The notes beneath the pieces were generated by a model, which saw only the letters and a list, made by a program, of their open reading frames with translations, made no database searches and had not been told where the DNA came from. 64,000 nt of DNA from contig JAJEKV010000106.1 of assembly GCA_021234155.1 (NCBI GenBank), forward strand, positions 1,065,002-1,129,001, written 5' to 3'. Origin of the DNA: Isoetes taiwanensis. Its lineage: Eukaryota; Streptophyta; Lycopodiopsida; Isoetales; Isoetaceae. Position numbers and translations under genes: made by a program. Shown one piece after another: positions 23,772 through 34,353 of the stretch; positions within the stretch are counted from its first letter, which is position 1; each line of letters starts with the position of its first letter.

Positions 23772-24734
23772 CTCACCACAAACAGGAAACTAATCCGACA
23801 AACTCTAGCCACCCATTGAATATATATTAGCAAATTTGTCCATAAGGAGGGCAATTCCATCAAACATGCCAAGCTAGATGTAATTCTAAATATGTTATTG
23901 ATGCCAAGTGGGGGCTATAAAACATGAATACATACTCGTTAGATTTGCTAACATTCATAGGTATCAAACAAAGTACATTTACATCAAATGAATCATTGCA
24001 TGCATTTTTGTAGAGGGGTTTGTGGTTTTTGTACTAGCATCTTATAGTCTAGAGGTTCTTGAATGACATGCGCAACTACATGAACGGCATACTCAACAGA
24101 CTTATCACAATTAAAAGTTTGTCCTTCGAATTAATCCTGCATGATCTGTATTTGGATCCCATAGTTTATAGGATGATAAAATTCAATTGAATATGTAAAT
24201 ATGTTATGTATGTTCCAAGCTTTTATTTTTGAGATGTCCAAGTAAAACATAAAAAAATAGTAAACAGCATTACATTAATGGCGATATACTTCATTACTTT
24301 GATGGTATTGTATGCTTTGTTTTGCTCATTGAAATATAGTATTCCCCAATTGGCCTGAGCCATTGGATCGATATTTCGAGAGATGTGGTGCAATGCTAAG
24401 GACGAGTTATTTATATAAGTCAAGATATCTGCACTCTATGCCTAGGGAATATTTCATGATGCGGACATACATTGTATGGATACATAATGTGAGGTGGTGC
24501 ATCACGTGACTAAGCACTAAAATGATTTGAACCCATAGTGATTGTCATGGGATCGAATTGAATTGAACAACAGAAATATCAAATATAGAAATTGAAGACC
24601 AAGCAACACATATAATCTAATGAGGAGAACTAGATTTTAGGTTATCTTTATACCATCTTCTGATTTTGCAATGTCGCTTAGACATCAGAGTGATGTGGTG
24701 AGTCACTGATGCCTTCATTTTCTATTTGATGTGT

Positions 24735-25118
24735 TCCTTATATGATGTTCATGTTCCTTATCGGACTCTCTTGTGTAAATGAGAGTCCTTGTTTTTTGGT
24801 CATCACTATTAGAGGATATTGGAGGAGTACTGATAATTAGTTATCAATAGGAGTACTGATAACCAGTACTATTCCACCCATATAAGCCCGATAAGGTGGT
24901 TATCAATCTTCGTCTTGGCTGATAACTTAAAATGCGCGGCTTCCGTTGTACATCCTCGGCCAGATATTTGACATGTAGGGCCTCGGCCCAGCCTTCGTCC
25001 CTAGTGGGCCTCGGTCTTACATGCCAAATATCTGGCCTCAGATGTACAACCTCGGTCCTGCATTTTTGGTTATCAGCCTCGGCCAGACCGATACCCTTAC
25101 CTTATATGATGTTCATGC
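24735..25118. mobile_element. Hairpin element between 18-bp direct repeats
   Basis: CCTTATATGATGTTCATG is present near 24,735 and again near 25,101. Between them the arms at about 24,910-24,976 and 25,017-25,085 are reverse complements with gaps. TACATCCTCGGCCAGATATTTGACATGTA on the left pairs with TACATGCCAAATATCTGGCCTCAGATGTA on the right, and GGCTGATAAC pairs with GTTATCAGCC. The loop is about 40 bp. This fits a small foldback insertion, although the direct repeats are long for a target duplication. Confidence 0.55.
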
Positions 25119-25287
25119 TTCTGGCAAGTGCTTCCATTCAACCTTGTTTCCTACTCGTGCACATTCGGAGTTCACTCCTTAAAAAAAAGCGGTGCCTTTT
25201 TTGGCTCCCGAAATCGGGGTATCGCGCGGCCGAAATTCGCTTAAGCGACAAAAAAAAAAAAAAATTCTTTAAAGATCCAACTTTTTT

Positions 25288-25309
25288 GAAATTCGCTTAA
25301 GCGAATTTC
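25288..25309. repeat. 22-bp perfect palindrome, subterminal motif
   Basis: AATTCGCTTAAGCGAATT lies inside a 22-bp perfect palindrome here. Related copies sit at 25,232-25,248, 25,994-26,014 and 26,021-26,039, two at each end of the TIR element. Such symmetric spacing suggests a transposase binding site. Confidence 0.75.
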
Positions 25310-25388
25310 AGATTGGGAATTTCAGATTTCGACGCCGGAAAATGGTGTCAGCTTGTTTGGAGTACGAACCAAGAACAATTTCTACATC

Positions 25389-25528
25389 CAAACTGCCATC
25401 CTTAACCAGATCTTCAGCTATGAAAACGGAATAGGAGCTGGAATTTTCAGGCAAATGCCCAAACTGCCATCTTTAACCAGATCTTCAGCTATGAAAACAG
25501 AATAGGAGCTGGAATTTTCAGGCAAATG
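25389..25528. repeat. 70-bp tandem duplication inside the GT47 cargo
   Basis: AACTGCCATC.TTAACCAGATC...TTTTCAGGCAAATG occurs twice (about 25,389-25,457 and 25,459-25,528) with two or three differences. It duplicates the codons for SYSVFIAEDLVKDGS on the minus strand. Confidence 0.85.
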
Positions 25529-25930
25529 CGATTTATACTGGGTATATGCAGAATCCGGATGGAAAAAAACAGGAGCATCAAATGTCGATCTTCTGGTGCA
25601 TGTATCTCCTCTGGGTTGCAGGCAAAATTCCGCCTTTAGAAATGCGGATTTGATCTGTTCTGGATTATGCGAGCATTTTAATCTGCCACAGTCTACGCTG
25701 ATACAATTGGGCGATTTTAAGCACTGCTCAAACAGGGTGCTTCTTACTGTCGTGAAATTCTCTGCCATGGTTGATCTTAATTTCACAGCTCCGGCTACGG
25801 AAATCAGGTACTTTCTGTCGGAATTTAAAACCCTTTCAAACCAATTAGAAAGCTGGGTCGGATTTGGATGAAACGAAGTCGGATATGGCACGGCCAGTTC
25901 GTTGGGTTTCCATGGATTTTTCTCAAAAAA
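25418..25930 (-). pseudogene. Exostosin / GT47 (MUR3-like) glycosyltransferase fragment
   Basis: The minus strand reads ELAVPYPTSFHP (about 25,910), a helical segment, LFEQCLKSPNCISVDCG, then FCLQPRGDTCTRRSTFDA directly joined to PVFFHPDSAYTQY and SSYSVFIAED. This is the ordered core of plant GT47 enzymes of the MUR3/KATAMARI type, Golgi type II proteins that add galactose to xyloglucan. About eight residues (the usual LAGCI region between TFDA and PVFF) are deleted, and both N- and C-terminal parts of the enzyme are missing. The fragment lies inside the TIR element, so it is captured cargo rather than a resident gene. Confidence 0.85.
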
Positions 25931-26107
25931 CAGAGCGAGGGCGGGCGGGCCTTCAGGTGGTCTTTCCGGCTCCGGCAGATATTTTTCAGGCTAGAAATTC
26001 GCTTAAGCGAATTTTGCCTCCAATTTCGCATAAGCGATTTTCGGCCGCGGAACACCCCGAAATCGGGAGAAAAAAGACCTCGAAAAATCGTGTTCATTGT
26101 TTTATCC

Positions 26108-26132
26108 TCTCTTTTTTTTTTTTTTTTTTTTT
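26108..26132. repeat. Poly-T run
   Basis: More than 20 T residues next to the right end of the TIR element. It could be the poly-A tail of a minus-strand retroelement or simple slippage. Confidence 0.7.
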
Positions 26133-26581
26133 CCTAGTTTGCTATGGTCTAGATAGGTACCTTCTAAATTGGCATGATGAGGAGGATACTAATGACTTGA
26201 TGGTTAGGACATTGATCAGATAATACCTTTAAGCATAATGCTTGAAATTAGGGAGTCATCAGTTGGATATATATTTTCACCAAAATAAGGCCTAGTCTTC
26301 AGGCAAGATTTTTTTATTTTGATATATGCCTTTTTCGAGCTTTGAGTCAAATCATGCATTACGAATACGTAATGGTTTATCTGACCGGATTTTGGTCATC
26401 TATGGCCAGGTCCAATGGTTACTTTAAACACTTAGAATCAAAGCATGCGCACATCAAAGGGCAGCTTGTCTGTCTTATACAAAATCAAGGAATAAATATT
26501 TACAGGAGCAGTACGCAATAAAAAACCTTTTGGAATGAACTTGGACGCAACCACCCACTACAGCAACAAGACCTCCTTTCT
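26133..26581. other. Short intergenic stretch
   Basis: No gene seen. It would hold the 3' untranslated region and end of the minus-strand CaaX-ending gene, which stops at 26,582. Confidence 0.4.
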
Positions 26582-28899
26582 CTACTGGATTACACAAGTG
26601 CATGGATATGAATCTTCATTGTCATCGTCTGTGTCACCCTTCTCGCTGCAAAAATGAATGAAGAGAGGAAACTAAGTGATTATTATAAATCAATTCACGA
26701 AGTGTACAATGCCCAATAGAGTCATGAAACTAGCTATGTATGAGATCGTGCACATCCTTTAAAGTCTCTATTCTATGAGAATCGTTTCTATAAATTTAGT
26801 ATGGCTTCCTCATTGCAAAACTAATTCATGCATTTAACAGTCTAATCTCTAAGTATATCATTTGGAAAATAATACCTGGATATGGGTGAAGTATGATGTT
26901 TAAAGCTCAATAGCAGCTAGGGCCATTCCTATCACAGAACTAACTTCCTAGAATGGAGGATGTTAAGGTCAGCTACAAACTTCATTTCGCTCTTGGAAGA
27001 ACCCAGCAGCCATGATATCGTCAAGCTGCCACATTGTCACAGCCCTTCCAATCGACAGACGAATACTTCCAACATATTGTTCTCATTATTCTTAAGTTCT
27101 TCACTTACATGCATGGTCAGACTCTTCTTTATCAAAGCTAGCAAACAGCTTGCCTACATTCCACTAATGCTAGCAAAAAATGCCCCAGAAAAACTTGTGT
27201 AACTTTACACTTATTTTACTGCTCAACAAATAGGATTCGATTGAGTGAATAGAAGCTGTATACAAGGCACAACTTCGCCATGGGACCATTACCTTCTCTA
27301 TTGCATCATCCAACTTTCGTGGAAAGAGTACACTTCAACAGTCAAAATGCAATTTTCCATTCTCATTTTCATATGAGATCACATCTCATGTGAACTCACA
27401 TAAGTGAGCAGAATAGACGCTTCTAACTCGGGGAGGCATAAAGGATGCTTATGTGGCATTCTTATTTCAATTCTGGTCAAATTATGAATGGAATCTTTGA
27501 ATTAAGAGTAATCCTTGTGCAGCATATTATACAAAGGTCATATCCTCAAAGTGGTGATATTTATGGTGGAGACCACACAGTGAATGTGCTGCTTGGATGA
27601 GATGCACCTTGGATTATGGATGCTAGCACGGCTTAACTAATCTAGGATGCAAAACTTTCCTGTGCAATCAACAAACTATAAGCCATCTTATATGGTTTTC
27701 CAGTAATTGTAAGCTTCCTTCGGGCTTAATTAACTTTTTTCCACAACCAATCAATTCTAAGACATCCTATACTTGATGGTTTCCAGCTTCAATCAGGAGA
27801 TAAAGAAAAAGAGAAGAATGAAGATGATGGAACTATTCATGGCTATAATAGGGGGATTTCTCTACTGCAAGTTTGAAAATGTCTATATTCTATATAGCAC
27901 TTTGTTTGATCTGGCCAGATATGTGATGAATTTTTAACCACATAATTTTAACTGTAATTTTAATCTTCTTGGGAAAGTTCTGAAGTACATCCCAATAGAT
28001 ATAGTTGAGTTTTACCAAACTGAAATATTTACCGACCCATCACTAAAATGCAACCAAGATCCTTATAGAATTCCTGTAACTGAAAGTAGCCTAAAGGATA
28101 TCGCACAACTATACATGATGATAGCTATATAAAGCAAAACTGAAGGATAAAAAGGCATACTACGAAATCTGAAATTGAAGCTAAAAAAAATTCTTTCACC
28201 TCAAGCCATCATTCACCACTGCGGCCCTTATTTTAGCATGTATATGAATAGACAGAATGTGACAGGAGACACCGTTAAGATAGCAAATTAGGTTGTTAAA
28301 ATGGCAGATGCACATAAAGATGGTGGTTATAGCTAAATAACATTAACATATCTAATTTGTATAGCACTATCTTAAAGGTAAATGTTAACATACCTGGGCA
28401 CAAACGTCTTCACTTCAGCAATCTCTTTTCCATGATCGTCCACCCAATGCACACGTCTTTTTTCTGTGTGCTGATCTTCAACTAATTCATCAGCATGATC
28501 TTGCCAGTCATCTGGTCTGCCTGTTGGTACTTCTCCATTCTTAGGGTCTTCCAGATATAATCCATCTATCACACCCTGGTCCATCTGTGCCAACAAAGGC
28601 TCCTCAAGAGCATCTCTAACTGAAAGATGCTTAGTGTTGCTCTTCATAATCGGCTTCAAATAATTAGAACGATTTGTATTCGCCCCATTTATACACGGAT
28701 TCTCAAAAGCAGGTTGAGAGATTTGAGGTAAAAGGGACAGAGAAACTGGAGGTTGCATAGAAGCCTGTTCAGTTAGCACACCTAAATTCGGTACCTTCTC
28801 CTCATCCAGAGAATTTACTCCAGACTTGCCACAACACCAATGAACAAAATATGCAGAACAATCACTGCAATTGCTCTCTTCTGGAGCCAGTGATTCAAA
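26582..28899 (-). CDS. Plant-conserved hypothetical protein ending in CaaX-like CVIQ (last two exons)
   Basis: Two exons join cleanly on the minus strand. The large one (28,899-28,394) follows the acceptor ATCTAG and ends at the donor CCCAG/GTATGT. The last one (26,645-26,582) follows TTTTTGCAG. Phases 2 and 1 fit, so the reading runs on through KTFVPSEKGDTDDDNEDS to the end CTCVIQ and a TAG stop. The large exon starts with a Cys/Trp-rich patch (NCSDCSAYFVHWCC), then a Ser/Pro-rich linker, then an acidic stretch and KRRVHWVDDHGKEIAEV. That last block plus a short acidic tail and terminal Cys pair recalls an uncharacterised plant family (basic-VxW-D-GK-LAEV, then DSDDE, then a Cys-rich end). 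CVIQ could be lipidated. The first Met in frame lies inside the exon (about 28,752), so an upstream exon probably holds the true start. The intron is 1.75 kb. No stop or frame break: likely functional. Confidence 0.72.
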
Positions 28900-28905
28900 C
28901 TAGAT

Positions 28906-30415
28906 AAAACCCATTCGCTATCTGATGTTACACATCACTTCAGACATATTTTGATACTTCAAAGCTGTAATTTCCAGGAGGGCTCAGTTGTACCTTTTTG
29001 CAATTTAACACATATAAATCAGAAAGCTGCGATCACGGGCCTAGAAAATTATAATATCTGATCTATCATTAATTCATCAAAAATTTGCCGCCAAAGCGCC
29101 ACACGGCGGCAATGCACGAAAACTACAACGATACATAGACAGCTCTTCACAGAAATTCACCAAAACAGTGAAACCCAAGAAATTTTTAAAAAGATGTTAC
29201 TGCCAAAAGCCAGCCAGGGTAGAAGTAAAGGAATAACTTATCAGGATGGCCGGACTAGTAGGTATATGCTGATGCTCCCGATTTAGGGATAAACCTGGAC
29301 AAATCCAGGTTGTTGTGATGTGCTGTCTTGCTTGACGCGTAGGACCTTGTCAAGCTTATTACCCCTTCAAAATGCATTCCAACATAAATTGGGCCACGTC
29401 GGCCATTGACTTTTAGCAATCACATTGCATACCCTTATTGTCCAAAGAAAAAAGCATAAAGTTTAGGTGGTGGGTTGTTACACCCTAAAGATGATTTTGG
29501 TGAAGCCATGTGGCATCATCCAATAATTAGAAATGGAAGTAGGGGATATTGATTCTGCTGAAGTGGCCGTCAGCAGATAGATTTGTAACAAGTAGGAGGC
29601 CGACATGAGGTAGCTCCCCAATTACCATTTTGTAGGGGAAGGGAGCTTGGGGCTCCCTTTTCGCAACAGTGGCAGACCCTCTCCCGACTGCCGCTATACC
29701 TTTCCAAGCTCCCAAGCTCCGTTTCCCTATACCTTATTCTAGAAATGTTAGATTCTTTAGTTAACTTACAGTTTTAGTTTGTATTCTGCATTCACTGCAA
29801 TTCAATACGGCCTTTCTTTGCTGATACTATTTCCTTATGATCTCGAATTATGCTACCAAATATCCTGAATAAATCCTGCAAAATGAATAACAAAATAGAA
29901 TCAAGAAAATGGAACAAAAAGTAAATAAATAAATAGAGAAAAACAATTTTGATTACTTATGATTCAGGTAAAATAAATGCTGGCAATCGAGTTTGGTTAC
30001 TTAAAGTGTATTTGGGCAAAGTCCAATAGATCAAGCTCTTCAATTGGCTTCTTACAGGAAAGATCCTTGTAGTCCCTTCACAAATTAGACTGATTGCTAG
30101 CCCAAAAAATATTTTCTGCAGACCTTTGTGCCCTTCCAGCATTCCTTGCAAAAATTCGCATCCAGCTATATAAATAGAATTCTTTCACGATTCCTACCAA
30201 CAGTACTAAAATTCTTAGGTATAATCGAACGATTAAACATGCTAGAAACTTGAGCATCTGTGATGTACCTAGCAATAATACTTTTTGAAAATTGTCTACT
30301 AATTTTAGCCTCAAAATTTATGCATGCTTTTTTGAGAAACCCTACGGCACTCGTAATGCCAGTAACGTGTTTTCAATCCTAGAGATTCAAAGCACCGTTT
30401 CTGCTGAGATTTCTT
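28906..30415. other. Upstream region of the CaaX-ending gene; no other gene seen
   Basis: This should contain the 5' exon and promoter of the minus-strand gene, but I cannot fix them. Candidate start codons exist (for example ATGTCTGAAGTGATG on the minus strand near 28,950) without a convincing splice donor. GC-richer sequence near 29,640-29,730 might be a promoter. Confidence 0.35.
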
Positions 30416-31265
30416 GTTGACTTGGAAAGCTTTCTCAGAAATCTTTCTGTGGATATGTGATTTGCATATATTTGAATAAGATTACCATAGCAAAATAGTA
30501 TATTTACAGCATGCACCACCACTTTCCAGGTTGGTATTATATTTTTAATCATATTTTTTCTGTGACCCTATTTTTCTGAAACTTGCACCATTGGAAATCT
30601 CTCTCAGAGCCCTTTGCAAAGGTGTTTGACTTGCTAATATTTGACCAAGATTTTTGAGGCAAAAATATGAGATTTCCAGCTTGGTTTTAGGGTTTCTAGC
30701 TACTTATTTATTCAGCACTGCATCCTTTTTCATAATTCTTGATTTATAGCTCTGTTTAAAGTGAAATTTATATCTTGGAAAGCTTGTTTTGTGATCTTCC
30801 CAAAGATATATGATTTGCACATGTTTGGACAATATTTGATAGGGAAAACAACAAAATTATAGCCTAGTTCTAGAGTTTCTCGACTTTTAATTGTTCAATA
30901 TATCATTATGTTGTCTAATATCTATTGAACTAATCTCCAGTTTGTATAAAATTTACTCTGTTGAGAAGTTTCTTCTGAGGTACTTCTAGGGTCTAGAAGG
31001 TTTGCTGCTCCAGATGAGTTTCAGAGGGTTTGATACCTTTCAAACGCTTTAAATTTAGGCATTTGTATGCTGGAAGCTTTCAAGCGTGCGTCTGTAAGCT
31101 AGGAATTACTTCAAAAGCAGATTTGATGGAGAGGAAACTAATGCTACTATTCATTCCAATACTCTGTAAGCTGACAGAGGATGGATGTGATCTTTGCACT
31201 TGGAGGCTTTTAGACGTGCATCTATAAACTAGAAATCACTTTAAAAGGTGAGAAGCAGTTCTTTC
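30416..31265. repeat. Diverged tandem repeats (about 175 bp and about 130 bp)
   Basis: Segments near 30,420, 30,590 and 30,770 share TTGGAAAGCTTTCTCAGA-like sequence followed by GATATGTGATTTGCA.AT.TTTGA. Near 31,070 and 31,200 a second pair shares GGAAGCTTTCAAGCGTGCGTCTGTA-like sequence and AGGAATTACTTCAAAAG. Old duplications without coding content. Confidence 0.5.
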
Positions 31266-32039
31266 AATGCTTTCAAACAAGCATCTATAAGGTTGCAGAG
31301 GCTCACCAGATCTTTTCATCTAGAGAGCTTCAGTATTCGAAATTGCATTGACAACTGTCTCCTTTCAAATTTTCACCTAAGTGCCATATGGCCCTTTATA
31401 GCTCCTTCTTGCTGATCTCTAAAGCTCTTTAGCCCCTTCCCCTTTGCTCCCCGTTAGTCCCTTTCCTCTCCATCTCCTTTTAGACCCTTGCTATAGTATA
31501 GTCACGAAGACTTAAGTGGTCCCCTTCCCAAATCCCTTACGCATGCATATGGATGGTGACTCCCATCTATTTCCAAAATTTCAGTTACAGCCACTGCCAG
31601 ACAGCAACATGGCAGCCAAACTTATCTTGGTGGAATACGTAGATGTCATTCCACTATGCAGATAGGGCAAGATAGAGAGGTCCGCACAAAGGCTCGTTCA
31701 ATAAACTTGGCTCGGCAGGCTTATGGCAATACTCAAACCTAGGAGCAAGCCACTCGCACACACCTGATCAGGCATCTAAGGAGATCTGGAAATAGATCTA
31801 GATGGCAATTGAAAGCAATACGGCTAGGATTATAGGTCTGGCAAAAGAGATACAATTCTTGATGCCCAAATTGCTCGACAAATAAGATAAAGTCCTCGCA
31901 ACTAGCTACAGAGAAGCAACATATTTCAAGCATCGAGATCCAGCTTGAGGATAGCCTACACCTACCATAGCCTAGAAGGCAGGCAGGATAAGTTGGATTT
32001 TGCTGATCTACAGGTCATTTGGACACCGTCTACCGTCCA
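31266..32039. other. Stretch without a recognisable gene
   Basis: A pyrimidine-rich segment at 31,420-31,500 and short frames on both strands; nothing identified. Confidence 0.4.
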
Positions 32040-32262
32040 ACGGTATTCCGAGTCATACTTGTTCCCATGGAGACTCGAACTCGAGTCCTGCTCTGATACC
32101 AAATGTAACATTCCTAAACGACATGCCCTTAACCAATTGGACAAAATCATCTAGACGTTTATGAGTAGTCGCTTCTACCCATTTATGTCGGTGTCTTAGG
32201 AACGTGACACCCAGATCTACTCGAGCAGTCTCCCATGGGTCTGTTACATTAGAAGCTAAGCA
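32040..32262 (-). mobile_element. LTR-retrotransposon or SINE scrap with initiator-tRNA-like site
   Basis: On the minus strand GTTACATTTGGTATCAGAGC is followed by AGGACTCGAGTTCGAGTC. TGGTATCAGAGC is the usual primer-binding site complementary to initiator tRNA-Met in plant LTR elements, just after an LTR end such as TTACA. GTTCGAGTC could also be a pol III B-box of a tRNA-derived SINE. Upstream minus-strand sequence beginning TGTCACGTTCC might be the LTR start. No coding part remains. Confidence 0.5.
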
Positions 32263-32364
32263 GATGATCATCATAGCCCAACGAGCTATTAAGGAAACTC
32301 AAACTATAATAATGAAATTCCAAACGAAAAATTTGAAATGCAAAGCACTATCTGGTATTAACCT

Positions 32365-32590
32365 CAACCCAAAACTATAATCCATCGAAACCATAATCTA
32401 GACCCACAATGTAATCCACAACCACAACCAAATCAAAACCATAATCTAGACCACAATGTAATCCATGACCACAACCAAATTGAAATAAAAAAACCACATT
32501 GTAATCCAAAGCCACAATTCAATCAAAACCATAATCTAGAACCACAATGTAATTCACAACCACAACCAAATTTAAACCACAATGGAATGA
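32365..32590. repeat. About 58-bp tandem repeat, roughly four units
   Basis: AACCATAATCTAGA.CCACA, ATGTAATCCACAACCACAAC and CAAAT recur with small changes. Confidence 0.7.
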
Positions 32591-32689
32591 ATCACAATCT
32601 AACTTGAACAATATTCTAACTTAACTAATGCAATCCAACTATAATATACTATTTACAACACACAATATCTAATATGTTACAGAGGATGC

Positions 32690-33640
32690 TGCAGTTTAAC
32701 AGAGAATCGATGCTGGATGTGAAACTTGGGGACCTGGGTTGTCATTAGAATTGTGGAAGCGGGTCGAGAAAATACAGAAGAAATTTCTTCTTACAGAGTT
32801 AGGTGTAAAGATGCAAACTTCCCTTCCGATAATGCTTGTTGAAGCTGTAATGATGCCTCTGGAGCTAGAAGCATTATGCAACACATTGAAATATTTGGAT
32901 AGAGTGCAAAAATGGATCACGATAGATTACCATGTTTGGCTATGATTCAAAGCAGTTTGAAAGGATGGTATGCTAGTATAGGGGAATGGACACGAAAATG
33001 GGGTATGGAATTAGATGAAATACCTGTTGGTGAAGATTGGAGGAATACATTCATAATAAAGGGAAGCAAAAGCTATGGGAAAGACCTGGAACCAAGATGA
33101 TTTTCTATAGAGATTGTATTAATTCAGATTTGACGGAGGCACCACATCTTGTAGGAAGACTATCATATTTTCAAAGACACTTGATACGTAGATTGAGGCT
33201 TAATTCACACCATTTGGGGGTGGAGGTGGGGAGATGGGAAACTTTCCACCACGCAAACATACATGTAAAGTGTGCAGTGCGGATGACTTTGAAGATGAAG
33301 AACACCTTATCTTGCAATGTACTGCTTATCAGAGCTTGAGAAGGAAGCATGGTTTTTCATTGGGTTTATCTCTACATGATTTTTAAGGCTACCAAATGAG
33401 ATCGTTGGAGGTTATTTAACTGATGTCATGCCAGATGAGAGAAATGTCTATCAAGAGTTATAAACATTTGTTGGATATATATGATGAGGAAGAGAGCACA
33501 TCTAGTGGTGTTCCATGTGATGCACTAGATGGTTAGTGGTTGTGATTTGTATGTGTAATGATTGTACTAGTCCTCTAGACCTGATGGTCTCATGGACATA
33601 AATAAAATCATTTCATTTCATTTCATTCATTTCTTTGCCT
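32690..33640 (+). pseudogene. LINE C-terminal region with zinc knuckle and ATTTC-repeat tail
   Basis: The frame starts at about 32,739 with the post-RT block SLELWKRVEKIQKKFLLTELGVK, then PIMLVEAVMMPLELEA. It continues after frame changes with LVGRLSYFQRHLIRRLRLNSH and the zinc motif C-K-V-C...E-H-L-I-L-Q-C (about 33,262-33,320). The 3' end has CTAGACCTGATGGTCTCATGG, then AATAAAATCATTTCATTTCATTTC, the short-repeat tail common in plant LINEs. Several frame changes and loss of the 5' part make it non-functional. It is related to, but not the same as, the LINE scrap carried in the hAT element (shared KKFL..ELG.K...PIMLAE order). Confidence 0.82.
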
Positions 33641-34029
33641 TTGCTTTTTGAGATGTTATGTCTCTATATCTCTCTTTTTCCTTTTCTTGATATCCTTTTT
33701 GGTATTGTTCACAATACTAAGATCAAGACCGATTGTCTTATCATCATTTGCATATTCAAGATTGACACTAGAAACTTCGACATGTTCTAAACCACAATCT
33801 AAAACTTTCCAGATTGAATTTCTTTCAACAATGATCACAAGTAGATCCTAAATGGATCTTCATTATAAATTTGTTCATCTGCCACATCTAAGAACACATC
33901 TTTCTTCTCCAACTTTTCACAAAGCATCTTCACATAGTAGACTTATCAAAACATGAAGAGCATAGAGTGGAACAAACTCCTCAACTCCCTCTACATATCT
34001 CCACTGTTAACATTTGAAAGACACCAAAA

Positions 34030-34353
34030 TTTGATCCACTACACCATGAGTCCACCCAAAAGCAGAGGATTTCAATAGCAAGAACGATTTTCAAAAATCC
34101 ATAGATTCTTCTTCTTGATGAAGCCACAAGTGCGTTAGATGTAGAATCAAAACATGTAGTTCAAGAAGTCCTGGTTCACCTTATGATTGAGAGGGCAACA
34201 ATAGTTATTACACGTCGCTTATTGATTGTTTAGAATGCACATCTAATTGTTGTTTTGCAGAAAGGAAATAGTGTTGAATTCGGAATGTGGAAGGATCTCA
34301 TTGTCAGAGAGGATTACAGAGGACATATTGATCTTTTAAGCTGCAAGCAATAA
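34030..34353 (+). pseudogene. ABCB-type ABC transporter, C-terminal nucleotide-binding domain fragment
   Basis: One frame (34,069-34,353) reads ISIARTIFKNP, stop, [16 protein letters not shown] (Walker B and D-loop), [21 protein letters not shown] (the H-loop His is replaced: usually IVIAHR), then LLIV, stop, NAHLIVVLQKGNSVE and a final stop. Just upstream ESTQKQRI is what remains of the LSGGQKQR signature. This is the end of an ABCB/P-glycoprotein-type half, a membrane exporter ATPase. Two internal stops (TAG for Lys before ILLLDE; TAG for Arg after LLIV), a broken signature and a lost H-loop His show it is dead. No Walker A exon was found upstream. Confidence 0.85.

Larger units (their letters stand above)
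25189..26081. mobile_element. Pack-type TIR element carrying a GT47 gene fragment
   Basis: The left end (25,189-25,248: GCGGTGCC, T6, CTCCCGAAATCGGGG, GCGGCCGAAATTCGCTTAAGCGA) matches the reverse complement of the right end (26,026-26,081: GAGGTC, T6, CTCCCGATTTCGGGG, GCGGCCGAAAATCGCTTATGCGA) over about 55 bp. Flanks GAGTTCACT and GTGTTCATT resemble a 9-bp target duplication (7 of 9). There is no transposase inside. The centre is a piece of a host glycosyltransferase gene, as in Pack-MULEs. TIR length and a G start fit a Mutator-like element, but that is inference. Confidence 0.7.
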
